Shown here: in pieces, positions 34,390-44,320 of the stretch
Layout of the letters: the number at the start of each line of letters is the position of its first letter
How positions within the stretch are numbered: position 1 is the first letter of the stretch
Source: Mesorhizobium sp. RMAD-H1
GTDB lineage: Bacteria; Pseudomonadota; Alphaproteobacteria; Rhizobiales; Rhizobiaceae
DNA length: 64,000 nucleotides
Direction: 5' to 3'
Assembly: GCF_014191375.1 (NCBI RefSeq)
Contig: NZ_JACHWN010000001.1
Location: 744,001-808,000 of the forward strand
Notes under the pieces: generated by a model
What the model was told of the DNA's origin: nothing
The model's database searches: none
The model's input: only the letters and a program-made list of their open reading frames with translations
Position numbers and translations under genes: made by a program

Positions 34390-35130
34390 TTAATCCGGCA
34401 TATGATAAGCCAGGAACCGGTTCTGGCGCACGTCGAAGAGCTGGCCTGTTACGTCAAGCGCCGGGTCGGCGAGCTTCACGATCTTCTCCGCCACGTCGCG
34501 CGGATGGGGGAGGGTTTCCGGATCCTCACCCGGCATGGCCTGCGCCCGCATGGCGGTACGCGTCGCGCCGGGATTGACCGAATTGACGCGCAGTTTCATG
34601 TTCCGGGTCTCTTCCGCCCAGCTGCGCCCCATCACCTCGACCGCCGCCTTGGAAGCCGCGTAAGGCCCCCAGAAGGCGCGCGCCGAATGGGCAACGCCAG
34701 ACGAAAGCAGGATCGCCCGGCCGGCATCCGACTGGCGCAGCAGCGGATCGACGGAGCGGATCAACCGCCAGGTGCTGGTGACGTTGACGTTCATGACCTT
34801 CTCGAAGGTCTTGGCCTCGACATGGCCGATCGGCGAGATCACGCCGAGGACGCCTGCATTGGCGACCAGGATGTCGAGCTTCCCCCAGCGTTCGTGGATC
34901 GAGCCGCCGAGCCGGTCGATTCCGGGCGTATCGGTGAGGTCTAGGGGCACGAGCGTCGCGGTCCCGCCGAGCGCCCTGATCTCGTCGTCGAGCTCTTCCA
35001 GTCCGCCCACCGTGCGGGCGACGGCGATGACATGGGCGCCGCGCTTTGCGAGTTCGAGGCTCAGGAAATAGCCGATGCCGCGCGAGGCCCCGGTCACCAG
35101 CGCCAGCCGGCCGTTCAGATCGATGCTCAT
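34390..35130 (-). CDS. Short-chain dehydrogenase/reductase
   Basis: 246 residues. The NAD(P)-binding VTGASRGIGYFLS (14-26), NAG (DILVANAGVLG) and the catalytic Ser-Tyr-Lys (LLSSGVAHSARAFWGPYAASK) are complete. Substrate unknown. It is 42 bp downstream of purF on the same strand, with AGGACAAGC before the ATG, and is likely transcribed with purF. In related genomes this pairing is common, which says nothing about a biochemical link. Confidence 0.88.
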   Translation of the reverse strand: MSIDLNGRLALVTGASRGIGYFLSLELAKRGAHVIAVARTVGGLEELDDEIRALGGTATLVPLDLTDTPGIDRLGGSIHERWGKLDILVANAGVLGVISPIGHVEAKTFEKVMNVNVTSTWRLIRSVDPLLRQSDAGRAILLSSGVAHSARAFWGPYAASKAAVEVMGRSWAEETRNMKLRVNSVNPGATRTAMRAQAMPGEDPETLPHPRDVAEKIVKLADPALDVTGQLFDVRQNRFLAYHMPD

Positions 35131-35172
35131 GCTTGTCCTATTGAAGGGAAATAATGCTCAGCCCTTGGGCGT

Positions 35173-36666
35173 TTATCCGTTGCTCGCCAGGAGCGAAAGA
35201 TTGTGCACGTTGTTCTCATGGCCTTCCTGGTCGAGGAGGCGGGTCGGATAGTCGCCGGTGAAATAATGATCGGTGAACTCGGGCGCCTTTGGATCGCGCG
35301 CTTTTCCGCCCACGGCGCGGTAGAGCCCGTCAATGGAGAGGAAGGCCAGCGAATCCGCGCCGATATAGCGGCACATGGATTCCAGATCCGCGTGCTGGTT
35401 GGCGAGCAGCTTGTCGGCCTCGGGCGTGTCGATGCCGTAGAAATCGGGATGATAGATCATCGGGCTTGCGACACGCAGGTGGACTTCGCGCGCACCCGCA
35501 TCGCGGATCATCTGCACGATCTTGAGCGAGGTGGTGCCGCGCACGATGGAATCGTCCACCAGCACCACGCGCTTGCCCTGGATCACGGCGCGATTGGCCG
35601 AATGCTTCAGCTTCACGCCGAAGGCGCGGATCGATTGGGTCGGCTCGATGAAGGTGCGCCCGACATAATGGTTGCGGATGATGCCGAGCTCGAAGGGAAT
35701 GCCGCTTTCCTGCGCATAGCCGATGGCGGCCGGCGTGCCGCCGTCGGGCACGGGCACCACCACATCCGCCTCGACGGGTGCTTCCTTGGCGAGATTGATG
35801 CCCATGTTCTTGCGCACGGAATAGACGTTGCGGCCGCCGACGACCGAGTCGGGGCGGGCAAAATAGACGTATTCGAAGAGGCAGAGCCGTTCCGGCTTCG
35901 GGTTCTGCGGCTTGATCACCTCGGTGCTGATGGAACCATCAGGCTGGATCTCACAGATCACCACTTCGCCATTCTCGATGTCGCGGATGAATTTCGCGCC
36001 GATGATGTCGAGGGCGCAGGTCTCCGAGCAGAAGATCGGTTTGCCGTCGAGCTCGCCCATCACCAGCGGCCGGATGCCGATCGGGTCGCGCGCCGCGATC
36101 AGCTTGGTGCGGGTCATGGCGAGCATGGAATAGCCGCCCTCGACCTGCTTGATCGCATCGACGAAACGGTCGCTCGACGAGGTGAAGCGCGAGCGGGCGA
36201 TGAGGTGGAGCACCACTTCCGTATCCGAGGTGGACTGGCAGATCGCACCGTCGGCGATCAGCTGGCGGCGCAGCGTCAGCCCATTGGTGAAATTGCCGTT
36301 ATGCGCGATGGCGATGCCGCCGACCTCCAGCTCCGCGAAAAGCGGCTGCACATTGCGCAGCGCCACTTCGCCGGTGGTGGAATAGCGCGTATGCCCGATG
36401 GCGATATAGCCGGGCAGCTTGGCGAGGGTCGCCGGATCGGTATAGTGGTCGCCGACGAGCCCCATGCGCTTTTCGGTGTAGAACTGCTGGCCGTCATAGG
36501 AGACGATCCCCGCCGCCTCCTGCCCGCGATGCTGCAGTGCGTGCAGCCCCAGCGCCGTCAGCGTCGCCGCATCGGGATGGCCGAGAATGCCGAAAACCCC
36601 GCATTCTTCATGCAAGCTGTCGTCATCCAGCGAGAAGGGCGCTTCACCACCAAGAGAATCGATCAT
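35173..36666 (-). CDS. purF: Amidophosphoribosyltransferase
   Basis: 497 residues; first committed step of purine synthesis, making phosphoribosylamine from PRPP and glutamine. An acidic 21-residue propeptide precedes ECGVFGI, so C22 becomes the N-terminal nucleophile. The Ntn-glutaminase domain (22-250) is followed by the phosphoribosyltransferase domain with VVLVDDSIVRGTTS. Of the four [4Fe-4S] ligands of the Bacillus enzyme only the first (RLCLFEYVYFARPD) is kept; the others read HPDFYGID and FTDHYFTG, so no cluster is expected. Confidence 0.96.
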   Translation of the reverse strand: MIDSLGGEAPFSLDDDSLHEECGVFGILGHPDAATLTALGLHALQHRGQEAAGIVSYDGQQFYTEKRMGLVGDHYTDPATLAKLPGYIAIGHTRYSTTGEVALRNVQPLFAELEVGGIAIAHNGNFTNGLTLRRQLIADGAICQSTSDTEVVLHLIARSRFTSSSDRFVDAIKQVEGGYSMLAMTRTKLIAARDPIGIRPLVMGELDGKPIFCSETCALDIIGAKFIRDIENGEVVICEIQPDGSISTEVIKPQNPKPERLCLFEYVYFARPDSVVGGRNVYSVRKNMGINLAKEAPVEADVVVPVPDGGTPAAIGYAQESGIPFELGIIRNHYVGRTFIEPTQSIRAFGVKLKHSANRAVIQGKRVVLVDDSIVRGTTSLKIVQMIRDAGAREVHLRVASPMIYHPDFYGIDTPEADKLLANQHADLESMCRYIGADSLAFLSIDGLYRAVGGKARDPKAPEFTDHYFTGDYPTRLLDQEGHENNVHNLSLLASNG

Positions 36667-36783
36667 TGCCGCAAGACCTTTCGATTGCGGTTGGAGCAGG
36701 TCCGCGAAATCCGCGAAAGCGATCTCCCCGGGGAAAAACAGGAACTGCCTTTCCCACCGGACATGCGAAAGAACAAATAGTTA

Positions 36784-36818
36784 GAGCGGTTCCTCTTTTC
36801 CAGAAAAAAGAACCGCTC
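36784..36818. repeat. Hairpin in the cvpA-purF spacer
   Basis: Arms GAGCGGTTC (36784-36792) and GAACCGCTC (36810-36818) with T- and A-rich loop sides that extend the pairing. In the transcribed (minus) direction it could reduce read-through from cvpA into purF. The 244-bp spacer holds no other recognisable site. Confidence 0.5.
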
Positions 36819-36910
36819 CATCGAACTCTATCGCGTGCTGTCTAGCACAATTCCGGCCGTTTTTGAAAGCGATCCCTTTGTCGCGCCCGGTCAAAAATAG
36901 CTGATTTCAA

Positions 36911-37504
36911 CTACTCGGCGGGGGCACCGTCAGCAGGAACCTCTTCCTTCGTGTCGGGAGCCTCCTGGTCGGCCGCTCCTGCCGGCGCCCCGGTCTTCGG
37001 CTTGAAGCGGTTGACGATGCTCGATTCCGGGTCCTCCGGCAGCAGGTTGACCAGCTTCTGCCCGAGCGAATCGAGAAGCGGCTTGGATTTCGCATTGGCG
37101 ATCCAGCTTGGCTGGTCGGCGGCGACCAGCCAGTTGAAGAACAGCATCGCGACGACGACCAGAAGCACGCCCCGCGCCGCGCCGAAGACGAAGCCGAGCG
37201 TGCGGTCGAGCGCGCCGATCCGGCTGTCGATGATGAAATCGGCGATCTTCATCGTGATCACCGAGACGATGATCAGCGTGATGATGAAGACGGCGCCGGC
37301 GGCCGCGATCTTGGCGATCGTCTCATTGCTGATATAGGGCTGAACCAGCGGAACGACGGGTGCGTAGAAGAGATAGGCGGCGATTGCGGCAGCCGCCCAT
37401 GAGGCGACCGAGAGCACTTCGCGCGAAAAGCCGCGCACCATGGCGAGCACGGCGGAAACCAGCGTGATCCCCAGAAGAACTCCGTCAAGCAGCGTAATTG
37501 GCAT
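36911..37504 (-). CDS. cvpA: CvpA family protein
   Basis: 197 residues with four membrane segments in the first 130 (DGVLLGITLVSAVLAMVRGF; AAAAIAAYLFYA; AGAVFIITLIIVSVITMK; FGAARGVLLVVVAMLFF) and an acidic, Pro/Ala-rich cytoplasmic tail. CvpA-like proteins are inner-membrane proteins next to purF in many bacteria and have been tied to colicin V export and envelope stress. GAGGTGGG precedes the ATG at 37504. Same direction as purF. Confidence 0.9.
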   Translation of the reverse strand: MPITLLDGVLLGITLVSAVLAMVRGFSREVLSVASWAAAAIAAYLFYAPVVPLVQPYISNETIAKIAAAGAVFIITLIIVSVITMKIADFIIDSRIGALDRTLGFVFGAARGVLLVVVAMLFFNWLVAADQPSWIANAKSKPLLDSLGQKLVNLLPEDPESSIVNRFKPKTGAPAGAADQEAPDTKEEVPADGAPAE

Positions 37505-37711
37505 CTTGGCCCACCTCAGTTCTGCATCGCCCAGCCCGTGTTTCCCCGATGGAATACGGAGCCTCTTGGTTGCCGCGCTCCGAACGGACGCGCAAGAAAC
37601 GCTTTCAGTTCTGTGCAAGCCTGGCGGAAACCGTTCCCGTTTTTACCTGACTCGCTTAACAGTTTGAAACCAGAGATGATCTTTTCTGGAAAAACTGTCA
37701 ACTTTCGGTGA

Positions 37712-39106
37712 TCAGCCCCGCGGTTGCCTGCCCGGACCCGACGCCGCTATGCGGGCCACGAGGTCCGGCAGTGACGCTGTTTCGGTCAGGTGAAAGCCGC
37801 GGTCTTTCGGCAGATCCCCGCTTCCTGCCGGCAGCACCGCCTGGCGGAAGCCAAGCTTTTCAGCCTCCTTGAGCCGCTGCACGGCATGTGCCACCGGGCG
37901 GACGGCCCCAGAAAGGCTGACTTCGCCGAAATAGACGCAATCGGCAGGCAAGGCAATGCCGGCGATCGAGGAGACGAGCGCCGCCGCCACGGCGATATCG
38001 GCGGCCGGCTCGCTGATGCGATAGCCGCCGGCGACATTCAAATAGACGTCGTGCTGGCCGAAGCGGACCCCGCAATGCGCCTCCAGCACGGCGAGGATCA
38101 TCGACAGGCGGTTGCCGTCCCAGCCGACGACGGCGCGGCGCGGCGTGCCGAGCGTCGAAGGGGCGACGAGCGCCTGGATTTCCACCAGCACGGGCCGGGT
38201 GCCTTCCATGCCGGCGAAAACGGCCGCTCCCGGGGCTTTTTCGTTGCGCTCGCCCAGGAACAGTTCGGACGGGTTGGAGACTTCGCGAAGGCCCACATCC
38301 GACATTTCGAAGACGCCGATCTCGTCCGTCGGGCCGAAACGGTTCTTCACCGTGCGCAGGATGCGGTAGTGATGGCCGCCTTCGCCCTCGAAATAGAGGA
38401 CCGCGTCCACCATGTGCTCGACGACGCGCGGACCCGCGATCTGTCCCTCCTTGGTGACATGGCCGACGAGAACGACAGCCGCTCCCGTCTGCTTCGCGAA
38501 GCGGATCATCGCCTGGGCGCCGGCGCGCACCTGCGTCACGGTGCCGGGCGCCGAATCGGCCATGTCGGTCCAGAGCGTCTGGATGGAATCGATGATGACG
38601 AGATCGGGCCGGCGCGTTTCGGAAATCGTCGCCAGAATGTCCTCGACATTGGTCTCGGCGGCGAGCTCCACCGCCGTATCGGCAGCATGGAGCCGCTGCG
38701 CGCGCAGGCGAATCTGCGCCACCGCCTCCTCGCCGGAGACATAGACGATGCGGTTGCCCCGGCGCGCCAGCGCGGCGGCTGCCTGGGTCAGGAGCGTCGA
38801 TTTGCCGATGCCGGGATCGCCGCCGACGAGCAGCGCCGAGCCGCGCACGAAGCCGCCGCCGGTCACCCGGTCGAGTTCGGCAATGCCGGACTGGATGCGC
38901 GGCGCATCTTCGATATCGCCCGAAAGCGTGGTCAGCGCCACAGGGCGGCCCTTGCGCGGCATCTTGCCGGGCCCGCCGCCGATGCCGCCCGACGTTCCCT
39001 CTTCGACCAGCGTATTCCACTCGCCGCAGGCATCGCATTTGCCGGCCCAGCGCGAATGCACCGTGCCGCAGTTCTGGCAGACGAACTGAACGCGGGTTTT
39101 AGCCAT
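37712..39106 (-). CDS. radA: DNA repair protein RadA
   Basis: 464 residues. The zinc finger has C10-C13 and C24-C27, the RecA-like ATPase Walker A is GGDPGIGKST (95-104), the RadA-specific KNRFG motif lies in TVKNRFGPTDEIGVF, and the C-terminal Lon-protease-like fold (about 275-455) follows. RadA promotes branch migration of recombination intermediates. It ends the dnaB-alr-radA line; a family B repeat separates it from alr. Confidence 0.96.
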   Translation of the reverse strand: MAKTRVQFVCQNCGTVHSRWAGKCDACGEWNTLVEEGTSGGIGGGPGKMPRKGRPVALTTLSGDIEDAPRIQSGIAELDRVTGGGFVRGSALLVGGDPGIGKSTLLTQAAAALARRGNRIVYVSGEEAVAQIRLRAQRLHAADTAVELAAETNVEDILATISETRRPDLVIIDSIQTLWTDMADSAPGTVTQVRAGAQAMIRFAKQTGAAVVLVGHVTKEGQIAGPRVVEHMVDAVLYFEGEGGHHYRILRTVKNRFGPTDEIGVFEMSDVGLREVSNPSELFLGERNEKAPGAAVFAGMEGTRPVLVEIQALVAPSTLGTPRRAVVGWDGNRLSMILAVLEAHCGVRFGQHDVYLNVAGGYRISEPAADIAVAAALVSSIAGIALPADCVYFGEVSLSGAVRPVAHAVQRLKEAEKLGFRQAVLPAGSGDLPKDRGFHLTETASLPDLVARIAASGPGRQPRG

Positions 39107-39144
39107 GGGAGGCCTTTCTGGAAGGGTGGCACTTTACGACGATA

Positions 39145-39302
39145 CCCCCCTCTGTCCTGCCGGACATCTCCCCCTCAAGGGGGGAGATTGGCTGCCACGG
39201 CTCTTGGCGTTCATTCTGCAACGTTTGCGATTGGTGCCAGACCTTCATGAAGGCGTAATCTCCCCCCTTGAGGGGGAGATGGCTGGCAAGCCAGAGGGGG
39301 GT
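39145..39302. repeat. Mosaic palindromic element, family B (RIME-like), copy 4
   Basis: About 158 bp with ends CCCCCCTCTGTCCTGCCGG and CCAGCAAGCCAGAGGGGGG-type inverted sequence. The centre has CTGCAACGTTTGCGATTGG and TTCATGAAGGCG, shared with copy 5. Both arms carry matching changes that keep pairing. Confidence 0.8.
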
Positions 39303-39323
39303 GCCTGGTGCTGCCATTGAAAT

Positions 39324-40505
39324 CTATGCAACGCCCACACCACCGACATACCGCCGGTGGTAGCGCCTGCCGAGACCGGTCAGAAGCTCATAGCCGATGG
39401 TGCCGGCCGCACGCGCCACATCGTCGAGCGCGATATTGGGGCCGAAAAGCTCGATGTGATCACCGGCCTTGATCGCGTCTTCCGGTACGTCGGTCACGTC
39501 GAAGGAGGTTAGATCCATGGTGATGCGGCCGATCACCGGAACACGCCGTCCGGCGATGAAGCCGTGCGCGCCTTCGGTAACAGCCGTGCGCAGCGGCACG
39601 CCCGATCCCGAGGCCGAGCGCAGATAACCATCGGCATAGCCGGTGGAGCAGACGGCGATCCGCGTATCGCGGGCAAGCGTCATGGCCGCGCCATAGCCGG
39701 CCGTCTCGCCCTTGGCGGCATGACGGATCTGCACGATCCGGGTTTCCGCCGTGACCACCGGCTTCATCGGATTGGCCGCGCCGCTCACCCCCTCGCCGCC
39801 ATAAAGCGCGATGCCGGGCCGTGTCAGATCGAAGATGTAATCGGACCCGAGAAAAATACCCGCTGAATTGGCGAGGCTTGATTCGATTTCTCCGAAAGCC
39901 GCCCGAACTTTTTGAAAAATCGAGAGTTGTTGCCGGTTCATGCCGCTTTCCGGTGTGTCGCCGCAGGCGAGATGGCTCATCAGCAGCACCGGGCGCACGG
40001 ATTTCGCATTTTCCGCAAAGGCGATGGCCTCATCAGGCGTGAGACCGAGCCGGTTCATGCCCGTGTCGACATGGATGGCGCAGGGCTTGCGCCGGCCGTG
40101 CTTGGCCCATGTCGCGATCTCGTGGTCGGAGCCCAGCACCGGAATGAGGTCGGCATCGGTGAAGGCCGGCGCCGCATCGTCGAACAGCCCGTTCAGGACG
40201 AAGATGCGCGCCCGTGGAGCGACATCGCGCACGCGCAGCCCTTCCTCGGGAAGCGCCACGAAAAAGCTGTCGCAACCCGCGGCAAAAAGGGCAGGGACCA
40301 CCTGCGTGATGCCGCAGCCATAGGCATCCGCCTTGACGACCGCCGCCGCGCGCCCCGGCCGTGAGCGTGCGTTAAGCGCCTTCCAGTTGTCGACAAGCGC
40401 GTCGAGATCGATCGTCAGTCGCCCGCCGGCGAGGAGCCGGTCGGTGCCGGTGGGCAGCACCGGCTGTTCAAGAGGAGGGGATATCAATCTGGGCTTCGCC
40501 TTCAT
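39324..40505 (-). CDS. alr: Alanine racemase
   Basis: 393 residues, PLP enzyme giving D-alanine for peptidoglycan. The PLP lysine is K58 in AVVKADAYGCG, followed by the TIM-barrel (HVDTGMNRLG, SHLACGD, FDLTRPGIALYGG) and the C-terminal beta domain with a second-site GYGAAMTLARDT and IGRITMDLTSFDVTD. The first 25 residues are a Pro-rich extension. Its ATG overlaps the dnaB stop by 4 bp (ATGA), so the two are coupled. Confidence 0.95.
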   Translation of the reverse strand: MKAKPRLISPPLEQPVLPTGTDRLLAGGRLTIDLDALVDNWKALNARSRPGRAAAVVKADAYGCGITQVVPALFAAGCDSFFVALPEEGLRVRDVAPRARIFVLNGLFDDAAPAFTDADLIPVLGSDHEIATWAKHGRRKPCAIHVDTGMNRLGLTPDEAIAFAENAKSVRPVLLMSHLACGDTPESGMNRQQLSIFQKVRAAFGEIESSLANSAGIFLGSDYIFDLTRPGIALYGGEGVSGAANPMKPVVTAETRIVQIRHAAKGETAGYGAAMTLARDTRIAVCSTGYADGYLRSASGSGVPLRTAVTEGAHGFIAGRRVPVIGRITMDLTSFDVTDVPEDAIKAGDHIELFGPNIALDDVARAAGTIGYELLTGLGRRYHRRYVGGVGVA

Positions 40506-42028
40506 TCATACCGCTCGGGCAAATGCGATTCCTCGGCGAGATCCGTAAAGCGCGTGTACTCCGCCTGGAAGGCGAGTTTGACGGTGCCGGTCGGTCCGTG
40601 GCGCTGCTTGGCGATGATGACCTCCGCCTTGCCGCGCACGTCCTCCATCTCCGCCTGCCATTTGAAATACTCTTCCGTTCCGGGCTTGGGCTCGCGGTTC
40701 TTGGTGTAATACTCCTCGCGGAACACGAACAGCACCACGTCGGCGTCCTGCTCGATGGAGCCGGATTCGCGAAGGTCCGAAAGCTGCGGCCGCTTGTCGT
40801 CGCGGCTTTCCACCTGGCGGGAGAGCTGTGAAAGCGCGATGATGGGAACATTCAGCTCCTTGGCGAGCGCCTTCAGGCCGGTGGTGATCTCGGTGATCTC
40901 CTGCACGCGGTTCTGTGCGGAGGCCTTGGACGAGCCGGTCATCAGCTGCACATAGTCGATGACCAGCACGTCGAGGCCGCGCTGGCGCTTCAGGCGCCGG
41001 GCGCGCGCGGAGAGCTGGGCGATGGAGATGCCGCCGGTCTGGTCGATATAGAGCGGGATCTTCTGCATCATGTGCGAGCAGGCGACGAGCTTTTCGAAAT
41101 CCGTCTCGGTGATTTCGCCGCGGCGGATTTTCGAGGACGAAATCTCTGTCTGCTCGGAGATGATACGGGTGGCGAGCTGCTCGGACGACATTTCGAGCGA
41201 GAAGAAGCCGACCACGCCGCCATTGACCGCCTTGACCGAGCCGTCCGCCTGCTGCTCGCCTTGATAGGCGGCGGCGATGTTGAAGGCGATGTTGGTGGCA
41301 AGCGAGGTCTTGCCCATGCCGGGGCGTCCGGCGAGGATGATCAGGTCGGAAGGCTGCAGGCCGCCCATGCGGGCGTCGAGCGTATGAATGCCGGTGGAAA
41401 TGCCCGAAAGATGCCCGTCGCGCATGAAGGCGGCGTTGGCCATGTCGACGGCGATCTTGACCGCGTCGTTGAAGGACTGGAAGCCGCCGTCATAGCGGCC
41501 CGTCTCCGCCAGCTCGAACAGCCGCCGCTCGGCATCTTCGATCTGCCCCTGCGGCGCCATGTCGACCGGCGCGTCATAGGCGATGTTGACCATGTCCTCG
41601 CCGATGGTGATGAGCGCGCGGCGGGTGGCGAGGTCATAGATGGCGCGGCCGTAATCCTCCGCATTGATGATGGTCACCGCCTCGGAGGCGAGGCGCGCCA
41701 CATACTGGAAGACCGTGAGATCGCCGACCCTTTCCTCCGCGGGCAGGAAATTCTTCATGGTGACCGGATTGGCCATCTTGCCCATGCGGATGAGATCCGA
41801 TGCGACCTCGAAGATCCTGCGATGCAGCGGTTCGTAGAAATGCGCGGGTTTCAGGAAGTCCGATACGCGGTAGAAAGCGTCATTGTTGATGAGGATCGCG
41901 CCGAGCAGCGCCTGCTCCGCCTCGATATTGTTCGGCGCCTCGCGATAGAGCGTGTTGCGTCCGTCGCGTGCCGATTCCCGTGCACCATCTCGCGCTTCAT
42001 CGAGTTTGCGTATTGCCGCTTCTGCCAT
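40502..42028 (-). CDS. dnaB: Replicative DNA helicase
   Basis: 508 residues. N-terminal DnaB domain (NIEAEQALLGAILIN, about 30-140), linker, and RecA-like helicase domain with Walker A AGRPGMGKTSLA, LDVLVIDYVQLM, and the ALSQLSRQVESRDDKRP-QLSDLRESGSIEQDAD block. The hexamer unwinds DNA at the fork. No intein is present. It heads the dnaB-alr unit. Confidence 0.97.
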   Translation of the reverse strand: MAEAAIRKLDEARDGARESARDGRNTLYREAPNNIEAEQALLGAILINNDAFYRVSDFLKPAHFYEPLHRRIFEVASDLIRMGKMANPVTMKNFLPAEERVGDLTVFQYVARLASEAVTIINAEDYGRAIYDLATRRALITIGEDMVNIAYDAPVDMAPQGQIEDAERRLFELAETGRYDGGFQSFNDAVKIAVDMANAAFMRDGHLSGISTGIHTLDARMGGLQPSDLIILAGRPGMGKTSLATNIAFNIAAAYQGEQQADGSVKAVNGGVVGFFSLEMSSEQLATRIISEQTEISSSKIRRGEITETDFEKLVACSHMMQKIPLYIDQTGGISIAQLSARARRLKRQRGLDVLVIDYVQLMTGSSKASAQNRVQEITEITTGLKALAKELNVPIIALSQLSRQVESRDDKRPQLSDLRESGSIEQDADVVLFVFREEYYTKNREPKPGTEEYFKWQAEMEDVRGKAEVIIAKQRHGPTGTVKLAFQAEYTRFTDLAEESHLPERYE

Positions 42029-42205
42029 GATTCCCGTTCAACCCCTTATCCGCAATCGAGGTAGCGCCCGAATGCTGGAGAAAGCAATGCGCAACCCGGT
42101 CGATTCGGTGGAGAATGAAAAGCTATACCATGATTCACAGCGATCCACAGGTTCCCGCGGAGGCAGGAAACTGTTGAGTTGACACATGGCTGGGACTGGA
42201 GCGCT

Positions 42206-43489
42206 CTACTTCCCCGTAGCCCCGCGGCGCGAGGCCGGCATTTCGGTGTTGGCTCCCTTCGGCGCGCTGTCGAGGCGCCTCAGCCGCTTTTCCTCCGCCT
42301 CGATATAATTGCGGGTGAGCGGCACGGCGTCCTGCCGGTGCGCGATCTGGATCTGGAACACCATCATGTTCTGCCAGCGGAAGGCGCTTTCCGAGGCGGC
42401 GAGATAGAACTCCCACATGCGGCAGAAACGCTCGTCATAGATCGCCTTGGCGATATCGCGGTTGGCCATGAAGGCCTCGCGCCAGGCTTTCAGCGTCTCG
42501 GCATAGTGCAGGCGCAAAATCTCGATATCGGTGACGATCAGCCCCGCCCGTTCGATATGCGGCAGCACCTCCGAGAGCGCAGGAATGTAGCCGCCGGGGA
42601 AGATATATCTGCGGATGAAGGGGTTGGTCGCGCCAGGCCCGTCGCTGCGCCCGATGGCGTGGAGCAGGAACACGCCGTCCCGCTTCAGGAGCCGCGCGGT
42701 GTGCTGGAAATATTCGGCGAAATGGTTGACGCCGACATGTTCGAACATGCCCACCGAGACGATGCGGTCGAACGGTTCCTGCAGCGAGCGATAGTCCTGC
42801 AGGTTGAACCGCGCTACCGCCGAGAGCCCTTCTTCCGCCGCGCGCTTGTTGGCGACGGCGTGCTGCTCTTCGGAGAGCGTGACGCCGGTGATGTCGGCCT
42901 TCAGATATTTGGCCATGTAGAGGCCGAGCCCGCCCCAGCCGCAGCCGATGTCGAGCAGTTTTTGCCCCTCCTTGATCAGGAGCTTGGCCGCGATATGCCG
43001 CTTCTTGGCAAGCTGCGCCTCCGCAAGGGTGGCTTTCGGTGTCTCGAAATAGGCGCAGGAATATTGCATGTCCGGGTCGAGGAACAGCCGGTAGAGCTCG
43101 CCCGAGAGGTCGTAATGGTGGCGCACATGCCACGATGCGCGGGTGATGGTGTTGATCTGCTGCAGCCGCCGTCCCGCGCGCCTGGCGCCGTCGATCGCCC
43201 GCATCCACGGCTCCTTAGCGGCGATCGGCCCGGCATTTTCGAAGACGAGCCGCAGGAGCGCGTACATATCGCCTTCCAGAAAGTCGAGATCCTCCGCCAT
43301 ATAGGCTTCCGCCAGCTTGAGCTCGGGGTTGATCGCGATGGCGCGTTCCGCCCTGCGCGACTTGATGCTGATATGCAGCGGGTCGCCGGTCTTGTCGCCG
43401 AACCGGTGCTGGACGCCGTCCGCATCGGTAACGGTCAGATCCCCCGCCTTGATCAGATGGTTCAATACAGTGCGTAAAAGAGCATTCAT
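42206..43489 (-). CDS. cfa: Cyclopropane-fatty-acyl-phospholipid synthase
   Basis: 427 residues. The SAM-binding motif LLDIGCGWGGLGLYMAKYL is near 168-186 and the catalytic region includes QYSCAYF, ITGVTLSEEQ and GMFEHVGVNHFAEYF. The enzyme methylenates unsaturated acyl chains in membrane lipids. It has its own strong ribosome-binding site (TGGAGATTGG) and follows the rplI terminator, so it is a separate unit. Confidence 0.92.
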   Translation of the reverse strand: MNALLRTVLNHLIKAGDLTVTDADGVQHRFGDKTGDPLHISIKSRRAERAIAINPELKLAEAYMAEDLDFLEGDMYALLRLVFENAGPIAAKEPWMRAIDGARRAGRRLQQINTITRASWHVRHHYDLSGELYRLFLDPDMQYSCAYFETPKATLAEAQLAKKRHIAAKLLIKEGQKLLDIGCGWGGLGLYMAKYLKADITGVTLSEEQHAVANKRAAEEGLSAVARFNLQDYRSLQEPFDRIVSVGMFEHVGVNHFAEYFQHTARLLKRDGVFLLHAIGRSDGPGATNPFIRRYIFPGGYIPALSEVLPHIERAGLIVTDIEILRLHYAETLKAWREAFMANRDIAKAIYDERFCRMWEFYLAASESAFRWQNMMVFQIQIAHRQDAVPLTRNYIEAEEKRLRRLDSAPKGANTEMPASRRGATGK

Positions 43490-43640
43490 CGACCAATCTC
43501 CAAAACCAAGATCGGCCCCGCTTCGGGTCCCCGGAATGATTGCCTAGCGGGTCCCCACCGCACGCAACGGCATCATCCACGCATCCCTCATCGGGTCCAC
43601 GAAAAATGGTAAGATAGGCGCTTTTTTGTGTCTGAAAAGC

Positions 43641-43668
43641 AAAAATGCCCGGCATTTCTGCCGGGCAT
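43641..43668 (-). terminator. Rho-independent terminator of the rpsF-rplI operon
   Basis: Perfect 10-bp stem ATGCCCGGCA / TGCCGGGCAT with a 4-nt loop at 43645-43668; in the transcribed (minus) direction it is followed by TTTTTGCTTTT. It lies 67 bp after the rplI stop. Confidence 0.85.
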
Positions 43669-43735
43669 AATCATTTAAAGTTTACCGATCCGGCGCAATC
43701 GCCGGAAGAGGAATGGAGAAGAACAGCGCCCTCAA

Positions 43736-44308
43736 TCAGGCGTTGTCTTCGTTCTCCACGCCCTCTTCTTCGTCGATCTCTTCGGAAAGCGGCTCTTCCT
43801 CGATGCCGTAGATCGCTTCTGCGGAGGTCAGGTCCTCACCCTTGGCCTGACGCTCGGCCTCTTCTGCCGAACGGGCGACATTGATGGTGACGGTGACCTC
43901 CACTTCCGGATGAAGCGCAATGACGATCGGGTGCAGGCCGATGGTCTTGATCGGCGTGTTGAGCTCGACCTGGTTGCGGCTGACGGTGAAGCCTTCCGCG
44001 GTCAGGAGGTCGGCGATGTCGCGGGTCGAGACGGAACCGTAGAGCTGCCCGGTTTCGCCGGCCGAACGCACGGCGATGAAGCTCTTGCCGCCGAGCTTGT
44101 CGGCGATCGCCTGGGCTTCGTTCTTGCGCTCCAGGTTACGGGCCTCGAGCTGGGCGCGCTGGCCTTCGAAGCGCTTCTTGTTGGCTTCGTTGGCGCGCAG
44201 CGCCTTGCCCTGCGGCAGGAGGAAATTGCGGGCATAGCCGTCCTTGACCTTGACGGTGTCGCCCATCTGGCCGAGGCGGGAAATGCGTTCAAGCAGAATG
44301 ACTTCCAT
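43736..44308 (-). CDS. rplI: 50S ribosomal protein L9
   Basis: 190 residues. The N-terminal rRNA-binding domain is complete ([20 protein letters not shown] then [18 protein letters not shown]), followed by the connecting helix and C-terminal domain. An acidic tail (about 160-190; [19 protein letters not shown]) extends beyond the E. coli protein (149), as is usual in Rhizobiales. AAAGGACAAACCC precedes the ATG. It is last in the operon, 12 bp after the DUF2232 gene. Confidence 0.97.
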   Translation of the reverse strand: MEVILLERISRLGQMGDTVKVKDGYARNFLLPQGKALRANEANKKRFEGQRAQLEARNLERKNEAQAIADKLGGKSFIAVRSAGETGQLYGSVSTRDIADLLTAEGFTVSRNQVELNTPIKTIGLHPIVIALHPEVEVTVTINVARSAEEAERQAKGEDLTSAEAIYGIEEEPLSEEIDEEEGVENEDNA

Positions 44309-44320
44309 GGGTTTGTCCTT

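Noticed and set aside
35203-36780. 525-codon plus-strand frame opposite purF
   Set aside because: Mirror frame of purF codons, no domain.
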